Of a stretch of DNA of 64,000 bases, positions 9,641-18,600 are shown in pieces (positions within the stretch are counted from its first letter, which is position 1; the number at the start of each line of letters is the position of its first letter). Below the pieces are notes generated by a model that was given only the letters and a program-made list of their open reading frames with translations, was not told the origin of the DNA and did not search any database. The stretch covers positions 1-64,000 of the forward strand of contig JAKOVD010000178.1 of the NCBI GenBank assembly GCA_029782215.1, in the 5' to 3' direction. This DNA comes from Chloroflexota bacterium (GTDB lineage: Bacteria > Chloroflexota > Anaerolineae > J102). Position numbers and translations under genes: made by a program.

Positions 9641-12427
9641 TCATTCATGCTGGCGAATACGGGGCAAATGCAGAAGGTATGGGGGCGAAGTGACCACGAT
9701 TTCGCGATCCAAGCTGGTGCCGCCATCGAGTCTGACGATTTCCAGGGCGTAGCGGTAGGAAACACCTGCGGTTGCGGTCGTATCAGTGAAATGATACGTG
9801 TTTCCTGCTGGCATTCCCGCCCGGCTTGCAGGAATCGGCGCCGGTGTGAGCAATGTCCACGTCCGCACGTCCGTCGATCCCTGAGCGGGCCGCCGCCGGA
9901 GTTCGAAACCCAGGACGTCATGCTCGCTCATGGTTCGCCAGGTCAATGTCACCTCCGCTGGCGCTGCCACGGCCGCGAAGTCGACAAGCCGAACCCCGGT
10001 CGGGATGTCATTGCACACGGCATCGGTCTTGGGTTCGAGAGCAGGGTCTCCGAAAAGCGTAAACGTCTCGACCAGGTCATCATACTGCCCCGGCGAGGTG
10101 TTGTCCTCTACGTAGCGCTTGGCGCTGTTGATGGCCAGACCAAGCTGCTTGATGTTGTCATGGAACAAGGCCAGGAACAACCCGCGCTGCAGGTAGTCAT
10201 GCCCATCCGCCAGACCTGAGCCGGTGGGCGACCAGCTCGCCACCGCTCCATTCACTGGCTCACGCACAAAGGCCTCGCCAAACGAGGCGAAACCCAGCGT
10301 CGGGTCCTGGAACGAGCCCTCGAGGCAAGTCATGGGCAGGACAACGGGCAGGCACTTGTTCTCTCCGTTGGTCAGGGTGGTCAGCGCCTGCTGGTTCATG
10401 ATGCCTTCGGCCGCCCAGTATTGCTTGGTGCCGTGACCCACAAAGCTCAGGAAGAGGGCCCCCGTCATGTTCAGCGTTGAGGTGATGGCGTAGCGGCAGC
10501 CAACGGCGTCAGTGGGGTTCGTGACGTCGCAGGTATTGCCCATGTAAAGTTTCGTTTTGGTGTAGACACTGGGAATCAAGGGCACCGTGTTGGTCGGAGG
10601 ATCGGCAAACCCGTCGGCGACGCGATCGGAGAAGGTCCAGAAGTTCCCACCCCCACCTTCGATGTTATCGGCGCTGAAGATCAGATTGTAGTTCCAACTG
10701 TCGCACTGGCACTGGGTTTCGTAGTCGATCGTTTTGCTGACCAGGTTCGCCGCCTCCAGCGGCGTGTTGGCGGGAAACCGCCCGAGGGCCATGTCGGGCA
10801 AGACGTCATTGCCCACCAGCGTGACAAAACGGTTGTCTGCCGCCGTCTCACCAAGGGTCGGATCCACGAGGGCCAGGTAGGGTGGAACATAGGTAAGCGT
10901 GGCGTTCCGGTAATTGCGCATGTCCGATGTGCCGTCGCCCATCAGCAGCACGAACCGCGGCCGGGGCGCCTTCCAGCTTGCGTACGCATACGCCAGAAAG
11001 TCGTGGATGGCCTCCGCCGATCTCATGCCGCCGCTGAACTGATCGTAGACGCGCTGCACGTCCACCACCGCCACCTTGTACTTCTGCGTCCGGTAGGCGG
11101 CCAGCGTCAAGGCCTCAGCCCAAAAGTCGGAATGGGTGATGACAAGGTAGTCCGCCTGGTTAGCCCCATCGAGCAGATCGGCCGGGGTGTAGTTCGAAGA
11201 CAGCGGAGTTACCAAGTTCATGGCGGCCGGCGTCTTCCAGCCTCCCGAACTGGCTGCCCAATACCGGGAGCTGGCCGAGGCTCCATCCGTAAAGGTCACT
11301 CCGTAGGGGTTGCTCCCCGCCGGCGTGCCGTTGATGATCCGCACCGCCGCGAAGGGGTCGGTCACGTCGTAGACGAAGATCTCGGGCTGCCCAAAGTTGG
11401 ACAGGCTGAAGGTGCGGACGCCCGCCTGATCCGCGGCAAAGCCCAGGTTGTCGCCCTCCGCCACAAAGGTGTCGCCATAGGTGACCTCCAGCCAGTCAAG
11501 GTACACCCGGTCAGACGTCTTGGGCGCATCGGCCACGATCTCCACCGTGATGGCGTTGCTGCCCTCCAGCATCAGAGTCTGGGTGAGCGGCACCGACGTT
11601 TGGAAGATGGAGAAACCACTCCAACTCGGGCTGCCGTCGAGCACCTTGGTGCCATTGACGTACAAACGGAGATGGTGCAGCCCATCGGCATCCCCCAGAA
11701 GCCTGGCGGTAAGCTGGCCGGTGAAGGGCGGCGCCGCCACATGGGTGGCGCTGAACGTCGTCACATTGCGACCTGGCGTGGCGCCGATGGCCTGAATGCG
11801 GGTGCCGAACCAATGGTCGGCCGCGGGAAGGAACGGGCGGTTGGAGAGATAGTTGAGCTGTCTCTCGATGTGCTCGAGGTGCGGAAAGGGCCCTGCCGTC
11901 GCGCCAGCGCCAGAGCCATCGCGCGTGGACACGCGCAGCCCATTGGCCCCACCATAGGTGAGCCAGTAGATGTTGTCCCCCGTGTACTTGTTCGTCGGCA
12001 GCAATCCCTGCCAGTAGAGAGAATCAATGTTCCGTCCGAAGAACAGCAGCACATCGCCGGGATCGAACACGCCATCGCCCTCGCCGAGCACCTCGATCGG
12101 TGTTTCCTGACCCATCCAGAACATCCGCAAGGTTCGCGGATCGATGGTGCCGATGGGCAGTCGCGCCGACAGGTAGGTATAGTCCAGCGCATAAATGCCG
12201 TCACCGGTCGCCGCAGTGACGGCGATGCGGTAGGCTGGTGCGGGCGGCGTCCACGGGGCGCTCGCCGCTCGGGCAGGTACGGAGCGCGGAAGAGACTCCG
12301 GCGCCAACGGCAGTGTCAGAGTATGGGCGCTGGCCCTCACGCCCAGCGATAGGAACGCCAGGCCGATAAGCGGCAGTACGATGGCGATCGCCAGCCGTCC
12401 AGGGTAGATGCGTCGCTGCAGAGGCAT
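9641..12427 (-). CDS. Second C25 family gingipain-like cysteine peptidase
   Basis: Paralogue of the neighbouring C25 peptidase, 928 aa from the ATG at 12427; an upstream in-frame TTG at 12457 would add 10 residues. The N-terminus carries a signal peptide (YPGRLAIAIVLPLIGLAFL). The PorU-like segment is present (GIYALDYTYLSARLPIG, DVLLFFGRNID, NIYWLTYGG). The catalytic pair is His665 (FVGHGTKQYWAAEG) and Cys701 (LPMTCLEGSF). After the peptidase domain, FTLFGDPAL is followed by a C-terminal Fn3-like module with EVTLTWRTMSEHDVLGFELR. That module also ends the giant 2735-aa protein upstream. The tail reads PPYLLHLPRIRQHE. A good promoter lies upstream at 12478-12506. Two C25 enzymes in one surface-protein locus suggests division of labour between maturation and attachment (inference). 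Confidence 0.87.
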   Translation of the reverse strand: MPLQRRIYPGRLAIAIVLPLIGLAFLSLGVRASAHTLTLPLAPESLPRSVPARAASAPWTPPAPAYRIAVTAATGDGIYALDYTYLSARLPIGTIDPRTLRMFWMGQETPIEVLGEGDGVFDPGDVLLFFGRNIDSLYWQGLLPTNKYTGDNIYWLTYGGANGLRVSTRDGSGAGATAGPFPHLEHIERQLNYLSNRPFLPAADHWFGTRIQAIGATPGRNVTTFSATHVAAPPFTGQLTARLLGDADGLHHLRLYVNGTKVLDGSPSWSGFSIFQTSVPLTQTLMLEGSNAITVEIVADAPKTSDRVYLDWLEVTYGDTFVAEGDNLGFAADQAGVRTFSLSNFGQPEIFVYDVTDPFAAVRIINGTPAGSNPYGVTFTDGASASSRYWAASSGGWKTPAAMNLVTPLSSNYTPADLLDGANQADYLVITHSDFWAEALTLAAYRTQKYKVAVVDVQRVYDQFSGGMRSAEAIHDFLAYAYASWKAPRPRFVLLMGDGTSDMRNYRNATLTYVPPYLALVDPTLGETAADNRFVTLVGNDVLPDMALGRFPANTPLEAANLVSKTIDYETQCQCDSWNYNLIFSADNIEGGGGNFWTFSDRVADGFADPPTNTVPLIPSVYTKTKLYMGNTCDVTNPTDAVGCRYAITSTLNMTGALFLSFVGHGTKQYWAAEGIMNQQALTTLTNGENKCLPVVLPMTCLEGSFQDPTLGFASFGEAFVREPVNGAVASWSPTGSGLADGHDYLQRGLFLALFHDNIKQLGLAINSAKRYVEDNTSPGQYDDLVETFTLFGDPALEPKTDAVCNDIPTGVRLVDFAAVAAPAEVTLTWRTMSEHDVLGFELRRRPAQGSTDVRTWTLLTPAPIPASRAGMPAGNTYHFTDTTATAGVSYRYALEIVRLDGGTSLDREIVVTSPPYLLHLPRIRQHE

Positions 12428-12477
12428 GGTTTTGTCAGGTCGGGAAAGAAATGGCAATCCGAACTTATATCCAGATC

Positions 12478-12506
12478 AGATTATCAGTTACCACCAATAT
12501 TATCAA
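12478..12506 (-). promoter_or_regulatory. Promoter of the second C25 peptidase gene
   Basis: On the minus strand TTGATA (12506-12501) and TAATCT (12483-12478) are separated by 17 nt. The predicted start site is about 45 nt before the ATG. Confidence 0.5.
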
Positions 12507-12524
12507 GACCCTCGATCTTTCACT

Positions 12525-12540
12525 TTGCTTACAATTTCGC
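12525..12540 (-). promoter_or_regulatory. Shared upstream motif CGARATTGTAAGCRAA, copy 1
   Basis: CGAAATTGTAAGCAAA lies 18 nt upstream of the -35 box. An almost identical 16-mer lies upstream of the promoter of the giant surface gene at 21200-21215, so it may be a common activator site. Confidence 0.35.
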
Positions 12541-12562
12541 ATCGCTGCGCGGATCGGGCACA

Positions 12563-12603
12563 CAGACTCCGCAGATGGAACGGTTGCCCACCTGCGGAGT
12601 CTG
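12563..12603 (-). terminator. 12-bp hairpin after the giant surface gene
   Basis: CAGACTCCGCAG and its perfect complement flank a 17-nt loop, beginning 42 nt after the stop codon of the 2735-aa gene. The core CTCCGCAG/CTGCGGAG recurs in the hairpin at 21301-21327, at the same distance from the homologous broken copy. No T-run follows. Confidence 0.6.
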
Positions 12604-12645
12604 GCCTTCACCTCACGGTTCCCTGGGATGGTTTAGCCAGGGAAG

Positions 12646-15600
12646 CTAATGGGCGGTCACGAGTGGCATGAACAGGCGTCGCAGGATCGTTGGTGTCACC
12701 GGCCCGACCTCCTCCACGCTGCCATTCAGGCCGTGCACCGCCAGTTTGTAGAGATAGCTCTGGCCGCCGGCCGCCGCATCCGTGAACGCGTACTCGCCGC
12801 CGGCATTCGTCCCCGACTGCGCCGCTGCCACCAGGTCCTGGTTCACGACAGCATACACGCCGGGATTGTCTGCATCCGGGTTCGCACTCCGCAGCACGTC
12901 GAAGCCCAGGATGCTCGCCTCGCTTGCCGTCTTCCAGCTCACCACCACGCTGCCGTCGTCTTGCTCCAGCGCCTTCAGCCCATACACGCCGAGCCCGGTC
13001 GGCTTGTTGATCTCCACCCGCGCCGTCGACTCCTTGGGCGGCAGCGGGGCTTGCGGCGGCAAGGGTCCCGTGGGGCCATCCGGATCGATCAAAGCCTCGT
13101 TCACACGCCCCCGGTTCGGCGTCTTCCCGTCCGGCTGCAAATACGGATCCGTCGTGTCCGCCTTGCCCGTGAACCACACCACCACCTTCCAGCTCGCTCC
13201 CGGCGCCAGCTCCGTCCCGAAGCTCGTTGCCAGGTTGCTCCAGTCGATCTGCCCGTCGTCCACGTTGTTGTTCGACGCCGGTGTGGCATGGCTGTAGGTC
13301 AGGTAGGCCGGATCGTAGTAGTCCGCCAGCGCCACCTTGCCCAGGTACCAGCTGCCCGTGTTCTTGATCGTAATCGTGAAGCTGATCGGTTCCCCCACCC
13401 GCACCGGTTCCGCCGTATTCAGCACCTTGCTGATCGTGTAGTCGCCCCCCGTCACATAGAACCCGAAGTCAATGGTCGTGTTGCCCTGGTTCGGCAGCAG
13501 CGACAGGGAGGCATCGTGCGTCACCGGATTGCCCTTCGAGTTGATCGTGTCATCCGTGCCCACATCGGGCGGGCTCGCCGTCCACCCCTGCAGCGGCGCC
13601 CCCGCCGCAAAGGCGCTGGGGTCGATCTGCACGCGGTAGATGCTCCCGTCCAGCTTGCTGAATTCATACCAGCCTTTCTGGCTCGGCAGCAGCGGGTTCG
13701 GCCCTGTCGTCGTCGTGCTGATCAGCGTCCCCGTGCTCACCACGTACAGGTTCATTTTCACCCCGGATATGCCCGGCTCGCCCGCATCCTGCAGCCCGTT
13801 GCCGTTCACGTCCCACCACACGAAGTCGCCGATGTAGCCATCGCCCTGGCCTGTGGGCGAGCCCACATACCCAAAGTCCGCCGTCAGGTTGTAACCCGCC
13901 TCCGGCAGGTTGACCAGGTACGGCACCGAACCCGGGTCTTCGTCCACGTTGCTCTGGTTGTTGTTGTCCTGCCCCGGATTCGGCCCGATCACCGCCGGCG
14001 GCAGGTCATACACCACATGGTAGATGTCGCTCACCTTGACCTGGTAGCTCCCGCCCGGCAGGTTCAGGAACGCATAGTCCCCGCTCGCTCCCGTCGTCGT
14101 CCGCGCCACCAGCACGTTGTTCTGCAGCAGGTCCACCGTCACCCCCGGCTGCCCGGCATCCCCGTCCAGTGGGTTGAAGATGCCGTCGTTGTTCGACTCC
14201 GGCTCCACCCACACCTGGTTGCCGATCACGCCGGTCCGCGGCCGATCGCTCTGGAAGTAGCCGAAATCCGCCGTCAGGTTGTTTCCCCCCGCCGCCAGGT
14301 TGACCGCATACGGGTCGACCTGGTTGTTGTTGTTCACGCCCACTGCCCCCAGCGGTGACTTCTCGAAGTCGATCAACACCCCATTCGTGTCGCTCACATG
14401 CACCAGGTACCGCCCCGCCGGGATGCCCGTGAACAGGTAGTTCCCGTTCGCCAGGTTCACCCCGCCCAAGGCGCTGGCCGTGGTCACCGTGGCAATGATC
14501 GGCTCCCCGGGATCCCACACGCCATAGTTTCCGGTCTCCCGGATCAGGTCCACACTCACCCCCGCCAGCGCTGTGTCGCTGCCGTTGAATACCCCGTCCG
14601 GGGCTGCGTCCTTGTCCCAGAACACCAGATTGCCGATCTCGCCCAGCAGGTTGTTCGTGCCTTCGCCGTAGCCGAAATCCGCACTCAGGAACTGGTCCCC
14701 CGCGTTCAAGGGAGGCACCGTCGCCGGCTGCACCGTCGTCGGCGTCAACCCACCCGGCACCGTCGCCGCCACCGGCAGCACATAGTACCCGCTCCCCGCC
14801 GGCACCTCGATCAGGTAGTAGCCGTTGTTGTCCGTCGTCCCGGTCCCGATCACCTGGTTGGAGCTGTTGTACACATTCACCGTCACGCCGGGAATGCCAG
14901 GCTCCCCCGGCTGCTGGAAGGTGTCGCCGTTGGCGTCGTAGAACACGGTGTCGCCGATGATGGCCTTGCCCGTCTCCGGCGTCTTCAGGTACCCGAAGTC
15001 CGCATCCTTGTACACCTGGTCCGCCGTGAGCACGATCGGACCCGTCGGATCCGGTTGGCTCTGGTTGGCCACGATGTGGGTCAGACCCGTCAACTTGCCG
15101 TAGTCATCCGTCACATCCACAAAGTAGGTGCCCGGCAGCAGGCCCGTAAACAGGTAGCCGCCGTCCGCATCCGTCGTCCGCTGGCCCACCAGCTCGTCGC
15201 CGCCGTCCAGCGCGTTGTTGTTGTTGGCGTCCCGCCACAGCTTGAGCGTCACATTGGCGATGCCCGGCTCGTCCACATCCTCGACGCCGTTGCCGTTGGC
15301 GTCGTACCACACGAAGTCGCCGATCGCTCCCGGCTGTGTGTAGCCGAAGTCTGCCGTCAGGTTGTACCCCCCCTGCGCCAGGCTGACGGCGTACGGCTGC
15401 TTCTCGTTGTTATTGTCCTGTCCCTGGTTCGGACCCAGGCGCGTCACCACATAGCCTGTGAGTACGCCTTGGTCGTCTGTGACATGGGCCTGGTAGCTGC
15501 CCGCAGGCAGACTCACAAAGGCGTAGTCGCCGCTGGCGCCCGTCGTGGTCGTCGCATACCACTGCCCGTCCTTGAACAGCTCCACGGTCACGCCCGGCTG

Positions 15601-18600
15601 GCCAAAGTCCTTGCTCGCGGGATCAAACAACCCGTTCGCATCGCTCTCGATCCAAACCTGGTTGCCGATCACGCCCGTGTTGCCCGTGTCGCCCTGGTAG
15701 TACGCAAAATCGGCCAGGACGTTGTCTGAGGCTACCACAACCGCGAACGGATCGGTCTTGTTGACCCCATCCACGTTCGCCGCACCTGTCGGCGACTTCG
15801 TGAAATCCGTCAGCACGGCGTTGGTATCGCTTACATGCACGAGATAGTGCCCGGCCGGCACCCCTGTGAACCGGTAGTTGCCATTGAGGCCATTCACTCC
15901 TCCCAGCACACCCACGCTCGTCACGGTCGCAATCACCGGCTCCCCTGCATCCCAGGACCCGTTGTTGTTGCTGTCCCGGATCAGGTCCACGCTCACGCCC
16001 GCCAGGGCTGTGTCGGTGCCGTTGAACACGCCGTCCTTGTTCACATCCCTGAAGACCTGGTTGCCCACGGTGCCCAAGCTCGGCCCGTTGTACCCGAAGT
16101 CCGCATCCAGGTAGTATTCGCCGGCCTTCACCGTGACCGGCCCTACCTGGGTCGGCGTGGTGGGTGCCAGGCCTGAAAGCGTGCCCTGGACGCCGACGAT
16201 ATAGCTTCCTGGTAGGACCGGTATGATGTAGTGGCCGTTGGAGTCCGTTACGGCGCAAGCAGGTGCGAGCGCCCCATCCTGCGGTGTCGTGCATACGGTC
16301 ACGCCAGGGATGCCCGGCTCACCCGGCTGCTGGAACCCGTCGCCGTTGGCGTCGTACCAGACCGTGTCGCCCAGATACCCCTTGCTCAGGTCCGTCGCCC
16401 GGTAGCCGAAGTCGGCATCCTTGTAGACCTCGCCCGCCGCCAGGGTGATCACCGGCGTGGGATTCGTCTCGCTCTGCGGTCCAACCGTCAGTGCCATACC
16501 GGTCAACTTGCTGTTGGCGTCTGTCACCTTGACGATGTACTTGCCGGGCGCCAGCTTGCTGAACAGGTAGCCGCCGTCCGCATCCGTCACCGTGCTGCCC
16601 AACAGCGCGTCGTTCGGTGTCAGACCGCCGCTGTTGTCCGTGTCCTGGTACAACGCCAGCGTCACGTTGGCGATGCCCGGCTCGCCGACGTCCTGGACGC
16701 CGTTCCCGTTCGCATCCGTCCAGACAAAGTCGCCGATCGCTCCCAGCTTGCCGACGATCTCCGTGCACACGGTGTCCAGGTGGTCCGGGAGCACCGTGTT
16801 CTGCTGATCCGACGCCCGCAGCACCGCGCCCGTGTTCGGCGTCCCCGTCGGACAGCTCGCATTGTAGCCAAAGTCGGCGTCGGTAACGTTCTGATTGTCA
16901 CCCAACGGCACCGTCAGCGGCTCGTTGGCCGTCGTCAGGGCAAACCCCTCCGGCACCGTGCTTGGATCGACCGCCACACAATAGGAGCCTGAAGCCAGAC
17001 CCGTGAAGCTGTAGTTGCCGTCGCCGCTCGTCACCTGGCTCTTCAACGGCATTCCTGTGGGCCCGCCCACCGGGCAGACGCCGCCGTACAGGTTCACCTT
17101 GACGCCGTTGATGCCCGGCTCCGACCCCTGCTGCGCCTTGTCGCTGTTCAGGTCGTACCACACGCGGTCGCCAATGCTCCCACTTGCCGCAATCGCGATC
17201 GTCGTGCAGGCCTCGCCTGTGTCCCCCCCCGTCTTGTTCTGATCGCCGTCATGGACCATGAACTGGAAGCGGTACTTGTGCCCCGGGATCAGCTTGCCTT
17301 CGCTCACCAGCCGGCTGACGTCCCAGCGCACTTCCGCTCCAAAGCCCTCATTCACCAGTCCCGGCGGGACCGGGTCGCCGCCGTCCACGTTCCAGTTGTT
17401 CTTGGCCGGGTCCGCATCCGGCGTCACCGAAACGACCGCCGGCGACTTCGTCGCATCCACGTTCCGCACCGCCGCCTTCCACGTGCCAAACACCGCATGC
17501 GGATTCAGGGCCGTGCCGCCAAACTGCCAGTCCCCGGCCGTGCTGGTGGGATTGTTGGTGATATCAGTGATGAACAGCGCCGGCCACATCGGCCGGGCCG
17601 CAGGATCCGTCCCCGCCTGGTTGCCGGTCAGGGCGTTCGTGCCCGTCGCCGGGTCCAGCACGCTATCCGGGCTGGTCAGCAGGGGACTGACCGTATAGTT
17701 CGTCGTGGTCGTGCCGCTGGTGGTCTTGACCACCACCTGCCGCACACCCAGCGTCAGCGCATGCTCGTCGTTGTACCAGGCCTTGATGGTCTCACCCGTC
17801 GCGGCACTGCCGCCGCTGACGGGGCTGAACCCGCGCAGCACGTCGCTCTCGTTGAAGATCACGGCGGTCAGAGGGTTGCCGCTGCTGTACGGATACCCGC
17901 ACGTGTCCACGGCCACCGGGTAGGTCCCGTTCGGGTCCTGCGCCGCCAGGCTCGACATCATCTCGTTCCAGACGGTGCTGCTCGGATCGGGCACCGTCAC
18001 CGGCGCCTCATACGGCTTCGCCACGCCCTGCCCCACAGGTGACTGCTCTGCGGCTGCCGCGGCTGCCGTCGAGGGCGTGGTCTGCAATGCCAGCAGGGTG
18101 ACATTGACCGTCACGGACTGCCCCGGCGCCAGGTCTCCCAGGCTCGTCGTCAGGTCGTTCCACTTCAACAAGCCCCCCGACGTGCTGTTCGGCGCCGGGT
18201 TCGCACTCACATACTGCAAATAGGCCGGGTCAAACCAGTCCTGCAGTGGCAGGACCCCGATCGTCGTCGACCCGATGTTCTCCACCTTGATCGCATAGCT
18301 CACCTGCTGCCCCACGTAGATCGGGTCCGCCGTCACCTGCGTCTTCGTCACCTGGATGTCAGGATAGGGCTCTGTGTACCCAAAGTCCGCCTCCAGGTAC
18401 GACTCCCCTTCCCCCAGGTTGATCATGCCCGTCGGGTTGTTGTATGTCGTGATCTGCCAACCCGCCGGCACCGTGCTCTCGTTCACCGTCACGTAGTAGT
18501 CATCCGCCGCCAGGTCCTGGAACAAGTACTTCCCACCTGCCGTCGTCGTCTGTGTGCCCACCAGGGTGTCGGTCGCCGGGTTCACGACGCCGTCGCCGTT

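Noticed and set aside
12649-15729. Long plus-strand open frames opposite the 2735-aa gene
   Set aside because: Same shadow effect; Arg/His/Val-rich composition and no plausible start site.
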